Source: an uncultured Oceanospirillaceae bacterium (GTDB lineage: Bacteria > Pseudomonadota > Gammaproteobacteria > Pseudomonadales > Balneatricaceae). From it: DNA of 64,000 nt. Numbering within the stretch: position 1 is the stretch's first letter; every line of letters starts with the position of its first letter. The position numbers were made by a program, and so were the translations under genes. The DNA is taken from positions 1 to 64,000 of the forward strand of contig CAKZOD010000089.1 of the NCBI GenBank assembly GCA_937136055.1, written 5' to 3'. The notes beneath the pieces are model-generated. The model worked only from the letters and a program-made list of their open reading frames with translations, ran no database searches and had not been told where the DNA came from. Positions 8,928 to 17,344 of the stretch are shown one piece after another.

Positions 8928-10949
8928 ATGTCAAATGTGTTTAATATTCAGAGTAAGTTCGAGCCTGCCGGCGATCAGCCCAATGCAATTAAAGAGCTAG
9001 TCAATGGCATCAACTCAGGTCTTCTTTCTCAAACACTGCTTGGCGTAACAGGCTCAGGAAAGACCTTTACTGTTGCTAAAGTTATTGATGAGATCCAAAG
9101 ACCCACCATCATCATGGCTCACAACAAAACTCTTGCTGCTCAACTTTACGGCGAGTTTAAAGAGTTTTTCCCTAATAATGCTGTTGAATATTTCGTTTCC
9201 TACTACGACTACTATCAGCCTGAAGCTTATGTTGCCGCATCTGATACCTTCATCGAGAAGGATGCCTCTGTTAACGAGCACATTGAACAAATGCGGCTAT
9301 CTGCAACTAAAGCACTGCTTGAGCGCAAAGACTGTATTATCGTCGCAACGGTTTCTGCTATATACGGCTTAGGTGATCCGCAATCTTACTTATCAATGAT
9401 GCTACACGTTTCTCGTGGTGACAAACTTGATCAACGGGCGATAGTCAGGCGCTTAGCTGAACTGCAATACACTCGTAATGATATCGAGCTACACCGTGCT
9501 AATTATCGTGTCCGTGGTGATGTGATTGATATCTTCCCCGCTGAATCGGAAAAAGAAGCGGTAAGAATTGAACTATTTGATGATGAAGTAGAGAATCTGT
9601 GCTGGTTCGACCCATTAACAGGTGAAGTACTGCGTCGTGTCCCACGTATTACCGTTTACCCTAAATCTCACTATGTCACCCCTAGAGAAAAGCTGCTAGA
9701 CGCCGTTGAAAAAATTAAGATAGAGCTTGATGAGCGATTAATTTACCTGAAGGAAGCCAATAAATTGGTCGAGCTTCAACGTTTAGAGCAACGCACTAAT
9801 TATGATCTAGAGATGATTCGCGAACTAGGCTACTGCTCTGGGATTGAAAACTACTCACGCTACTTATCAAATCGCAACCCTGGGGAAGCACCACCCACTT
9901 TGTTTGATTATCTACCCGAAAATGCCTTGGTCATTATCGATGAATCCCACGTTACCATCCCGCAAATCGGCGCCATGTACAAAGGCGACAGATCCCGTAA
10001 AGAAAACCTTGTCGGCTATGGGTTCCGTCTCCCTTCAGCACTTGATAATCGTCCAATGCGATTTGATGAGTGGGAAAAAATCGTCCCACAAATGATATTC
10101 GTATCAGCAACACCAAGCAAATATGAAGCGGCCAACGCCGGACAAATCGTCGAACAAGTCGTTCGACCTACTGGCTTACTTGACCCTATTATTGAAATCC
10201 GCCCCGCTACAACACAGGTCGATGATTTGTTAGGCGAAATCAATAAAATGGCCGCTCAAGAGCTACGTACTGTAGTCACTGTATTAACCAAGAGAATGGC
10301 CGAAGATTTAACAGAATACCTAACGGACAATGGCGTAAGGGTTCGCTATTTACACTCAGATATAGACACTGTAGAGCGAGTAGAGATAATCCGTGACCTG
10401 CGCTTAGGCGAATTTGATGCACTTGTGGGTATCAACTTACTCAGAGAAGGCATCGATATGCCAGAAGTAGGTCTTGTCACTATCTTAGATGCGGACAAGG
10501 AAGGCTTCTTGCGTTCAGAAACCTCAATGATTCAAACCGTTGGCCGTGCAGCTCGAAACGTTAACGGCCGCGCTATTATGTATGCCGATAAAATCACAGG
10601 CTCAATGCAACGCGCCATCGATGAAACTCAGCGCCGCCGCGAAAAGCAGCTTGAGCATAATGCGCTCAACAACATAACGCCCAAAGGCATCATTAAATCC
10701 GTTGCCGACATCATGGAAGGAGCTTCTACCATTCCGGGTCGCAAAGCATCTAAACATGTGAAACGCGTAGCAGAACAAGCAACAGACTATCAAGTTGATG
10801 CCTCTAGCATGTCAGCTAAAGAGCTATCTAAACAGATGTCAGCATTAGAAGATAGTATGTACCAAGCTGCTAAAAGTTTGGAGTTTGAACTAGCTGCACA
10901 TTATCGTGACCAACTCGAAACCCTCAAAAGCTCTGCTCTACAATCATAA
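8928..10949 (+). CDS. uvrB: UvrABC excinuclease subunit B
   Basis: A 673-residue UvrB, the usual length. It has Walker A GVTGSGKT at 39-46, the beta-hairpin block [11 protein letters not shown] near 95 that clamps damaged DNA, DESH in the helicase domain, and a C-terminal UVR motif for UvrC contact. It verifies damage passed on by UvrA and positions UvrC for the incision. Upstream there is a TATAAT at 8847-8852 and, just downstream of it, a near-SOS palindrome (see findings); no exact LexA box is present. A weak inverted repeat AGCAGCC/GGCTGCT at 10965-10992 follows the stop. Confidence 0.98.
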   Translation: MSNVFNIQSKFEPAGDQPNAIKELVNGINSGLLSQTLLGVTGSGKTFTVAKVIDEIQRPTIIMAHNKTLAAQLYGEFKEFFPNNAVEYFVSYYDYYQPEAYVAASDTFIEKDASVNEHIEQMRLSATKALLERKDCIIVATVSAIYGLGDPQSYLSMMLHVSRGDKLDQRAIVRRLAELQYTRNDIELHRANYRVRGDVIDIFPAESEKEAVRIELFDDEVENLCWFDPLTGEVLRRVPRITVYPKSHYVTPREKLLDAVEKIKIELDERLIYLKEANKLVELQRLEQRTNYDLEMIRELGYCSGIENYSRYLSNRNPGEAPPTLFDYLPENALVIIDESHVTIPQIGAMYKGDRSRKENLVGYGFRLPSALDNRPMRFDEWEKIVPQMIFVSATPSKYEAANAGQIVEQVVRPTGLLDPIIEIRPATTQVDDLLGEINKMAAQELRTVVTVLTKRMAEDLTEYLTDNGVRVRYLHSDIDTVERVEIIRDLRLGEFDALVGINLLREGIDMPEVGLVTILDADKEGFLRSETSMIQTVGRAARNVNGRAIMYADKITGSMQRAIDETQRRREKQLEHNALNNITPKGIIKSVADIMEGASTIPGRKASKHVKRVAEQATDYQVDASSMSAKELSKQMSALEDSMYQAAKSLEFELAAHYRDQLETLKSSALQS

Positions 10950-11045
10950 GCGTCCGTTAACAACAGCAGCCTTTTATTTAATTAGGGCTGCTACAAAGAA
11001 GGTAGCGACATTAAGGAGTGATTAAATTAAGGATGTGAGAAAACT

Positions 11046-11189
11046 GTGAAGAAACAAAACTTAAGGCCAAATATTAAGCGTTTTTTCTACAAGAGATTTC
11101 ATCCAACTAATGAACTGGAACCTACAAAGGGTGTGATGATTTTTATGAAAAAACTAAGAAATGGCTCTAAAAGAGCTAAATGGAGATAG
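11046..11189 (+). CDS. Possible small basic protein, 47 aa
   Basis: A GTG-started frame of 47 codons in the uvrB-PilZ spacer. It encodes a very basic peptide rich in lysine and arginine, ending GSKRAKWR. AAGGA lies upstream but about 13 bases from the GTG, longer than ideal. I recognise no family, and no promoter stands out. Composition is AT-rich like the flanks, so this may be chance; it is listed because it is the only coherent content of this 290-base spacer. Confidence 0.25.
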   Translation: MKKQNLRPNIKRFFYKRFHPTNELEPTKGVMIFMKKLRNGSKRAKWR

Positions 11190-11241
11190 TAATATCAAAA
11201 TTAGTTATCTGGAAGTGTAAGGTATAATTACATACAAGCTT

Positions 11242-11670
11242 TTAAACTACGCTTAACTCTGGAAAGTTTGCAGCGTACTGGGTAATCCATTCAGTAGCAG
11301 CAGAATCAATTGTTAGCTCCCTACCCTCTGTCAAACTCACTTTCTGCCTGTACTGCTCAATATAGCAAACCTGTTCAATCATTCTTACGGCAAAGGCCGT
11401 TTCAGGACAATCAAACACTACACCTGTTTCATAGCCAATACCGTCTTTTACTGGCTCACTACTGCTTATATAACCTTTAGCAAAAAAAGCAGGCGACTGA
11501 ACATTAATTTCAACTTCAACGCAACTATTTACAGGATACCGGGTACTGGTATGAATATAGACCCCCATACAAGCTGTTTCATCAATACTTTGTAATGGAA
11601 ATTGATTATCACTAACCGCTAACTTTACAGGTACTTCTGCTGGATGGTGTATAAAGCTTTCTACTTGCAT
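11242..11670 (-). CDS. PilZ-like domain protein
   Basis: A protein of about 142 residues whose fold pattern resembles bacterial PilZ proteins: an N-terminal FIHHPAEVPVKL strand, GVYIHTSTRYPVNSCVEVEI, a strand with YETGVVFD, and then the C-terminal helix RMIEQVCYIEQYR that is common in this group. The RxxxR c-di-GMP-binding motif expected at the N-terminus is not visible, so ligand binding is doubtful. The ATG at 11670 follows AGG at a proper distance and is preferred to a TTG at 11697. The gene stands alone. Confidence 0.55.
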   Translation of the reverse strand: MQVESFIHHPAEVPVKLAVSDNQFPLQSIDETACMGVYIHTSTRYPVNSCVEVEINVQSPAFFAKGYISSSEPVKDGIGYETGVVFDCPETAFAVRMIEQVCYIEQYRQKVSLTEGRELTIDSAATEWITQYAANFPELSVV

Positions 11671-11697
11671 CTTGCTTAACCTAGATAATTTAAACAA

Positions 11698-12216
11698 TCT
11701 ATAAAATAGTTTAGCGACTACTTACTCAAAAACATAAAGGATATTTTTAAGCTGTACAGGCTAACCACCTTAAAAAAACAATTAATCTCAGTTTGAATTT
11801 ATTAACAACTTAAGCCCAAAGCACAGACTAAAAACACGCTTATTATCTTCCCAATTAACATTAACGTCTAGTCATAATCTCTATTATAGACGCAAAAAAA
11901 CTTATCTGAGAGATATATCAGACATAAAAACAATTGAGAGTTACAAAGCTTGAGTTTACTGGGCTAGAAGACCACTAGATATAGCGTATTAGATGACAGA
12001 TGCACACTATCCATGAGATATTTTCATTATTATATCGTTTAAAGTATTTAGAATATTTTTACCAACGCTTAAATAAAAAAATACTGAATGTGCAACTTTG
12101 GCTAAATTCACAGATTAACCACTAAAAATCTGCTAAAGATATACTTATTTATTAATAACTTTTTCTAATAAAGAGCTACTTTAAAAACTAACGCTTCCAC
12201 TTTTAAACAGCTATAA
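11698..12216. other. AT-rich non-coding spacer
   Basis: More than 500 bases of very AT-rich sequence between the PilZ-like gene and the anti-sigma gene. I see no credible gene, RNA fold or repeat in it. The terminator of the sigma/anti-sigma operon lies at its right edge. Confidence 0.6.
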
Positions 12217-12241
12217 AATAAAAAACCCACTAATAAGTGGG
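12217..12241 (-). terminator. Intrinsic terminator of the sigma/anti-sigma operon
   Basis: On the minus strand CCCACT-TATT-AGTGGG forms a six-pair GC-rich hairpin followed by TTTTTTA. It lies 12 bases after the anti-sigma stop. Confidence 0.85.
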
Positions 12242-12252
12242 CTTTAGATACT

Positions 12253-12936
12253 CTAAAAGGAGACGCGTTTCCATTTCGCTTTATCAGAAACCGGTCCCAT
12301 ATTGTAACCATCAGGTGCGCCTTTCGGGCCCTCCATAGTTACAACAACTTCGCAGTTTAATAATCTATCAGCCCAGGCTTTTGCAAAAGGAATCACCTTT
12401 TTACCTGAGTCCGGTAAAAAGCCTAATGACATAGGCTCGTGACCGTCTTCCATCAACCACAATTCATAATATGTATCGTTTGGCATTGAGACGGGGTACT
12501 TAGACTCAATGGTTATTTGTTGGTTTTCAACGGAAGCATTCATTATCCAACCCGGTTCTTTCTTATCATTACTAATAAGCGGAACCCAGGCCATATTTTC
12601 AGGTTCAACATTTTGCGGCCACTGCAAAAACAACCCTACCGATAACATTAATGCAAAAGAAAAACCCGCCAACGCTTTCCAAGACCAAATACTTTCTGTC
12701 TTTTTGGTACGTTGATTTATGTTCTTCCATACATCAGCAGAAGGCTTTACTGGCTCCAAACTCGTATTAAAAACATCTAACACTTCACGCCAGTGCTCAA
12801 CTTCTGCTTGCAAATCATGGCTTACTGCCATCAATGCTTCAACTTTCGCTTTTTCGCTAGCGCTCAAACAACCTAACGCATATTCTGCCGCTGCTTGATT
12901 ACGCTGTTCTATATCGCTTAAATCGTACTCATGCAT
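12253..12936 (-). CDS. Anti-sigma factor, RskA/anti-sigma-K type
   Basis: A 227-residue membrane protein. The N-terminal cytoplasmic part (AAEYALGCLSASEKAKVE near 16-33) matches the helical sigma-binding domain of the RskA family. One transmembrane helix follows near residues 85-104 (WKALAGFSFALMLSVGLFLQ), then a periplasmic anti-sigma-K domain ending with MEGPKGAPDG. Its start overlaps the end of the sigma-factor gene by 19 bases, the usual coupling of a sigma factor with its inhibitor. The signal that releases the sigma factor cannot be read from sequence. Confidence 0.88.
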   Translation of the reverse strand: MHEYDLSDIEQRNQAAAEYALGCLSASEKAKVEALMAVSHDLQAEVEHWREVLDVFNTSLEPVKPSADVWKNINQRTKKTESIWSWKALAGFSFALMLSVGLFLQWPQNVEPENMAWVPLISNDKKEPGWIMNASVENQQITIESKYPVSMPNDTYYELWLMEDGHEPMSLGFLPDSGKKVIPFAKAWADRLLNCEVVVTMEGPKGAPDGYNMGPVSDKAKWKRVSF

Positions 12937-13493
12937 TTTCGTAACCTCTCTAACCCGCGTCTAATCCAGGTCTTCACTGTTCCTAACGAAGTACCTGTTC
13001 GATCAGATAAAGCTTGATGAGTCAGACCTTCAAAAAAAGCCATTTCTAAATATATTTTTTGCTGCTCAGGCAATTCAGCAAGACATTTATGCATTGCTGC
13101 ACTATCTTGAGCAAGCGCTACATGATGTTCATGAGAAGGGGCATCATCTGCCACAAACTCAAGTGCATCATCGGTATCGTGCTGATCACTGTGCTTGTTT
13201 TTTCTCAAGATATCTAACGCTTGGTTTCTAACAATCGTATTTAACCAAGTTTGCGCACGCGCTTTAGATGCATCGTAGCTACCAGCATTATTCCAAACTT
13301 TATAGAACACTTGCTGTAAACAGTCTTCTGCTAGTGCCCTGTCCTTTAATATACGTAGTGCAACACTAAATAGATTCGCAGAACACAGATCATATAGCCG
13401 TTTTAACGCTTTATGTTTCCCATCTGCACATTCAAGTAAGCACTTTTCTAGCAACACTTGCTTATCTAAGCTATTGCCACTCAACAATGACAT
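12918..13493 (-). CDS. ECF RNA polymerase sigma factor
   Basis: A 191-residue sigma-70 family protein with only regions 2 and 4. Region 2 contains AEDCLQQVFYKVWNNAGSYD, and region 4 contains the helix-turn-helix LSDRTGTSLGTVKTWIRRGL. The spacing and the partner place it among ECF factors controlled by RskA-like membrane anti-sigmas. It lies 240 bases downstream of the bufferin operon on the same strand but is separated from it by an intrinsic terminator, so it probably has its own promoter. Whether it drives the bufferin operon is an inference from position. Confidence 0.92.
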   Translation of the reverse strand: MSLLSGNSLDKQVLLEKCLLECADGKHKALKRLYDLCSANLFSVALRILKDRALAEDCLQQVFYKVWNNAGSYDASKARAQTWLNTIVRNQALDILRKNKHSDQHDTDDALEFVADDAPSHEHHVALAQDSAAMHKCLAELPEQQKIYLEMAFFEGLTHQALSDRTGTSLGTVKTWIRRGLERLRKCMSTI

Positions 13494-13653
13494 ATAATGT
13501 AGTAATCCTATTTACAAATATTTTAGAGGTAGAGAGGACGTACACATTAATATAAAAGCCTAGCCGAAGGAAGTGATAGCCTGTTGTTTCAATTAATAAG
13601 TTGATCAATCTGCGCATTTTTCACAAAATCTGAACACATTGAAACTTCTATAT

Positions 13654-13690
13654 AAAAAACTATTGAGTGACCACTACAGGAATCACTCAA
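13654..13690 (-). terminator. Intrinsic terminator after doxX
   Basis: On the minus strand TTGAGTGA and TCACTCAA pair across a 12-base loop and are followed by TAGTTTTTTAT. It ends the bufA-bufB-bufC-doxX transcription unit before the sigma-factor gene. Confidence 0.75.
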
Positions 13691-13730
13691 CAGATATTTA
13701 GCAATAATGCTAAAAAAACGATCTATTAAT

Positions 13731-14177
13731 TTATTTAGTAAAAAAGCCTCTAATGAAATTATCAGCTGCAAGCTTACCTGGCCCCCAAATAACACTTACT
13801 AATAACATCATGCCCCAAAGCTGATGATCATAAAATCCACCACCCCAAATTGCAGGGTAAGAAACAACAGCAACAATATTAAAGAGGAATAATGCACCCG
13901 CAGTTGCACGAGTAAATATGCCAAGTAACAATAGCGGCGGTAAAATCAGCTCTGCTGCAGTTCCTAAATAAGCTGCCATTTCAAATGGCAAGAAAGGAAC
14001 CTGATATTCTTCTTCGAATAAATATAAAGTACTGTCCCAGCTGGCTATTTTAGTCTGGCCTGCCTTAAAAAAAGCAATAGCAGGAACTACACGTACAGCC
14101 AGTAAAACAACAGGCGCTAACCACTTTTCAAGACATGCTACTGCACAGTCGTAAATTCCTAGTATTTTTTGAATCAT
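13731..14177 (-). CDS. DoxX family membrane protein
   Basis: A 148-residue protein with four hydrophobic helices and the DoxX signatures FFKAGQTKIASW and GTAAELILPPLLLLGI. DoxX-like genes are frequent partners of DUF692/DUF2063 operons; a redox or membrane-export role has been suggested for relatives, but the function here is unknown. It overlaps the DUF2063 gene by four bases (ATGA) and is the last gene of the operon before the terminator. Confidence 0.88.
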   Translation of the reverse strand: MIQKILGIYDCAVACLEKWLAPVVLLAVRVVPAIAFFKAGQTKIASWDSTLYLFEEEYQVPFLPFEMAAYLGTAAELILPPLLLLGIFTRATAGALFLFNIVAVVSYPAIWGGGFYDHQLWGMMLLVSVIWGPGKLAADNFIRGFFTK

Positions 14178-14923
14178 AATTCACCTTGTATTCGAAAGTT
14201 GTTAATTAAAGATATACTAATAAAGTATTGTAAAAGTTGCTGAAAATCGCTCATCTGGGCAAGGCTTTGCAAGCTTTCACCTCGATAAACGGCTGATATA
14301 AACTCATATTGCGGTACCGACAACTCCTGGTATTGAGCACCTTGAGTTGCATTGGGAAAAATAACAATCGATTGTGACTGTTGCATATCGATGCCATCCA
14401 CATCGCCCTTTTGTACACCACACCATATATCAAAAACAGGTGACTGCGAGGTTATCAAACATGTATTCGGTGGTGTCGAGAAAACAATGGTTAATTGCTG
14501 CTGCTCACTCAACTGGGCTAATTGCTCAAATGGAAATTCATTAAACTCAATGACGGATTTGGCTCTATCAACCGCCCAATCAAATCGTGCAATATCAGCA
14601 AGATAAGGCAATGGCTTGGTTTGTTCGCAAGTTGCAATATAATCTGCAAACTGTGCGCCATAATATTCAATACTGGCACATTCTAGCGATTTATCTCTCG
14701 TAAACGCTTTTGTTAATTGCTCAAAAAACTCATCACCCACTAAGGCTTCAACACTTGGGAAACAAGCGAGCAGATAATCTCTAAAGCTCATATAGAAGTT
14801 ATTGCGATACAACCCCAATAATTGCTCAGGTGGAAAAGGCCCTGTGATATCCAGCGCATCAATATCCACAGCCTCATGAAGCAAATGTTTAGAGAAATTA
14901 TTTTGAAGCTGGCTTAGTTTCAT
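14174..14923 (-). CDS. bufC: DUF2063 protein, bufferin maturation partner BufC
   Basis: A 249-residue protein with the DUF2063 N-terminal pattern LLGLYRNNFYMSFRDYL, then CFPSVEALVGDEFFEQL and PYLADIARFDWA. Despite the older DNA-binding label of this family, members next to DUF692 enzymes act as partner or recognition proteins that present the precursor peptide to the enzyme. It overlaps bufB by four bases and doxX by four bases, so the three are translationally coupled. The gene name rests on operon context. Confidence 0.85.
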   Translation of the reverse strand: MKLSQLQNNFSKHLLHEAVDIDALDITGPFPPEQLLGLYRNNFYMSFRDYLLACFPSVEALVGDEFFEQLTKAFTRDKSLECASIEYYGAQFADYIATCEQTKPLPYLADIARFDWAVDRAKSVIEFNEFPFEQLAQLSEQQQLTIVFSTPPNTCLITSQSPVFDIWCGVQKGDVDGIDMQQSQSIVIFPNATQGAQYQELSVPQYEFISAVYRGESLQSLAQMSDFQQLLQYFISISLINNFRIQGEL

Positions 14924-15792
14924 GCGCTCACCGCCTCAATACTTTCAAATTTTGATTGTACTTTTCGAGCTATAGCAACTTGCTCTAAGAGTATTTCTAA
15001 TGCCGGGATATCAGTGTCCCACTCTATTAACGCAGGTGCATTGCAATGCTCACGAATCTGAGAAAATAGCTGCCAAACGGGTTCGGAGACTTCACTGCCA
15101 TGAGTATCAATAAGGATTTCACCGTTATCTAGCTGTTTACGTGTAAATCCAGCTAGGTGTATTTCTTTAACGGCAGAAAGATTAATTTCTCGTAAATATT
15201 GCTGTGCATCTAAACCTAGATTGACGCTGTTAACATAGATATTGTTTAAATCGAGCAATAATCCACAACCACAGCGCTGCTCAATTTCATTTAAAAAATC
15301 CCATTCAAAAATATTGCTATTTTTAAAGGCTAAATAGGTTGTCGGATTCTCAATATGTAACGCACGCCCTAACACATCTTGCACTTGATTTAATTTATCA
15401 CAAAAAACATCAAGACTTTCTTTTGTATAAGGTACTGGTAATAAATCATTGAAATATCGAGAATTAACTGAACTCCAGCTCAAGTGCTCTGATATTAGCG
15501 CTGGATTATAGCAATCTATCAACGCTTTCATTTGTGATAAATGCTGTTGGTTAACAGGGTCTGTTGAGCCCAAGGACAAGCCGATACCATGCATACTTAA
15601 CGGATAACTTGTACTTAGCTGATCCAAAATACGCCGATTAAGGGTATTTTCGGTAAAAAAATTTTCGCTATGGATCTCTAACCAATCAACTGCAGGTAAC
15701 TCTTCTACTATCTGTTGATGATGTGGAGATCTTAACCCAATGCCAATGGCATTGGCTTTTATCGATAAGGCTTTAGATTGTTGGGCGCTCAT
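14920..15792 (-). CDS. bufB: DUF692 multinuclear iron enzyme (MNIO), BufB
   Basis: A TIM-barrel enzyme of about 290 residues of the MNIO (DUF692) family. Conserved metal-ligand blocks are visible in order: DWLEIHSENF, MHGIGLSLG, SEHLSW, HIENPTTY, LLLDLNNIYVN, EIHLAGF, DTHGSEV and LIEWDTDIP. Family knowledge: these iron enzymes oxidatively remodel cysteines of ribosomal peptides, producing thiooxazole-type heterocycles in bufferins. The precursor gene lies just upstream. An ATG at 15792 and a TTG at 15798 are both possible starts; GAAG upstream suits the TTG spacing better, so the choice is uncertain by two codons. Confidence 0.92.
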   Translation of the reverse strand: MSAQQSKALSIKANAIGIGLRSPHHQQIVEELPAVDWLEIHSENFFTENTLNRRILDQLSTSYPLSMHGIGLSLGSTDPVNQQHLSQMKALIDCYNPALISEHLSWSSVNSRYFNDLLPVPYTKESLDVFCDKLNQVQDVLGRALHIENPTTYLAFKNSNIFEWDFLNEIEQRCGCGLLLDLNNIYVNSVNLGLDAQQYLREINLSAVKEIHLAGFTRKQLDNGEILIDTHGSEVSEPVWQLFSQIREHCNAPALIEWDTDIPALEILLEQVAIARKVQSKFESIEAVSA

Positions 15793-15827
15793 AATCAATA
15801 AATACTTCTGTCATTAGTAAGGAAATA

Positions 15828-15859
15828 AGCCCAGAAAGTAGAAAACTCTTTTCTGGGCT
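15828..15859 (-). promoter_or_regulatory. Stem-loop between precursor and enzyme genes
   Basis: A perfect 10-pair stem, AGCCCAGAAA/TTTCTGGGCT, with a 12-base loop lies in the spacer between bufA and bufB. On the transcribed strand it is followed by TATTTCC, not a long U-run, so it is more likely an RNA-stabilising or partial-termination element than a full terminator. It would give more bufA mRNA than bufBC mRNA. Confidence 0.6.
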
Positions 15860-15881
15860 AAAGGCTTAAACTGAAATCAGA

Positions 15882-16142
15882 TTAAGCTTTAGGCTCTAAA
15901 CTACCGCCTACTAATTTACCGCACAAACCTTTAGGTACTGCAATGAAAGCATCGCCTTGGTTGTCAGTTTTAGAAGTACCAGCACATGAACTGCTGTTAG
16001 TGGCGCAATCATTTTTTCCTGCAGCTGCTACGCCATAACATTTTTCTTTACTACCTGCCATTGCTGGCACAGAAATCATTGTCGCTCCTAAAGCGATAAT
16101 ACCTGTGATTGCTGTTGCTGCTGCTAAGTTTTGCTTTGACAT
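15882..16142 (-). CDS. bufA: Bufferin precursor peptide, DUF2282 (BufA)
   Basis: An 86-residue DUF2282 protein. Residues 1-29 form a Sec signal peptide with a hydrophobic core and PAMA cleavage site, unusually long for a RiPP leader but typical of bufferins. The mature part has four cysteines at 35, 46, 53 and 74 in contexts EKCYG, NDCAT, SSCAG and LCGKL, the family pattern. Known bufferins are exported, cysteine-modified peptides that sequester copper in the periplasm. AGGA seven bases before the ATG supports the start. It is the first gene of the operon bufA-bufB-bufC-doxX. Confidence 0.9.
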   Translation of the reverse strand: MSKQNLAAATAITGIIALGATMISVPAMAGSKEKCYGVAAAGKNDCATNSSSCAGTSKTDNQGDAFIAVPKGLCGKLVGGSLEPKA

Positions 16143-16298
16143 ATTGAATTCCTATTACTTTAATTTTGTTTATACTTTTGGATAACACATGAGTGTTTTC
16201 GTCACTCGATAATTTATACGCGAGCTTTTTAACAATAGATTCAAAATAATTAAAAACAAATTTAAAAAAAGTAAGTTTTTTGTTTTTTTACGCGCCAT

Positions 16299-17141
16299 TC
16301 AATCAACCAAAGCCGCTATTTTCCTGGCTCCACAAGGATATACATGTAGATGATGATTACCTGAAAAAACCTCAACTTTCAGTGTTTTTATTTTCTCAAA
16401 ATATTGATTCCACAAATCACTACGCAATCCATCTTCACCCAAAAACACAATAACAGGTACGTCTACCTGCTCTAAAAACGCCATTATTTGCGTCTCGTTC
16501 ATGCGGTTAATTGAAGGTAACAATAATGCTGGATCACTACTCCAGAAAAAATCCTCCCCCCTTTTAACACTTCCACGCTCTACGAGTAAGCGAGCTGCAT
16601 TAATAGAGACAGGAAAACGACCATTCACCCTCGCCTCTACCATTTGATCAAAACACCGGTATCCTCTCGCTTGCCTATTTTGAGCTTTTACACGCTGGCG
16701 TATCGCTTTGCGCATTAATTGCGGCAACTCTTGTGTTGCATAGTTAAGCGGAGCTATACCTTCAATCAAATAGAGCTGCTTTACTTTCTCTGGAAAACAA
16801 GCTGCAAACATCATTGCGATACTGGCCCCCATCGAATGCCCTACTATATCTACCTGCTCTAACTTAAGCGCATCTAAAACGTTATTGAGATCTACCACAT
16901 TGTCCCAAATATAATACGAAGCGTTAGCGTCTCGATGAGAGGACTTACCATGCCCCACGAAGTCAATCGCTAAAACATGTCGCTCTGGTAGCTCTTTAGC
17001 AAGCTGCTCAAAACTCGCCGCATTATCTAGCCAACCATGTAGTGCTAATAAAGGTGCGTTTTGAGAATTTCCATAGGCAATACCTGCAACAGTTATTCCG
17101 TTGATATCTAAACTAAATTCGCGCTTTATATTCAATCTCAC
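16299..17141 (-). CDS. Alpha/beta hydrolase
   Basis: A 280-residue alpha/beta-fold hydrolase. Visible are the oxyanion motif LHGWLDNAASF, DFVGHGKS, the nucleophile elbow GHSMGA (Ser catalytic) and a late histidine in GNHHLHVYP. An acid residue following VIVFLGEDG completes a plausible triad. No signal peptide, so cytosolic. The substrate is unknown; esterases of the MhpC/BioH-like clan are closest in pattern. A GTG at 17141 or a TTG at 17135 are the candidate starts; the AGG spacing favours the TTG. It is upstream of and separate from the bufferin operon. Confidence 0.85.
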   Translation of the reverse strand: MRLNIKREFSLDINGITVAGIAYGNSQNAPLLALHGWLDNAASFEQLAKELPERHVLAIDFVGHGKSSHRDANASYYIWDNVVDLNNVLDALKLEQVDIVGHSMGASIAMMFAACFPEKVKQLYLIEGIAPLNYATQELPQLMRKAIRQRVKAQNRQARGYRCFDQMVEARVNGRFPVSINAARLLVERGSVKRGEDFFWSSDPALLLPSINRMNETQIMAFLEQVDVPVIVFLGEDGLRSDLWNQYFEKIKTLKVEVFSGNHHLHVYPCGARKIAALVD

Positions 17142-17344
17142 ACCTATATAAACTACAATCTGTAAAAGATGCTAGATTATGTGCAAAGTAATTTGATAGC
17201 TAGCAGTTTGTGCACTTAATTCAAAGCACTTCAATACTGCAGTTTCGGCTTTTCAATCGCTTTTAATTACTTTGAAATGATGACTGCCTTCTCCTATTTT
17301 AAATCGGTTACTCTTATAACCACGATTAATGGATTTTTCCTTTT

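Noticed and set aside
8737..8934. 65-codon frame on the minus strand overlapping the uvrB start
   Set aside because: It covers the uvrB promoter region and start codon and has no family pattern; best seen as chance.
13589..13795. 68-codon minus-strand frame overlapping the end of doxX
   Set aside because: It runs through the doxX terminator hairpin in another frame and has no family pattern.
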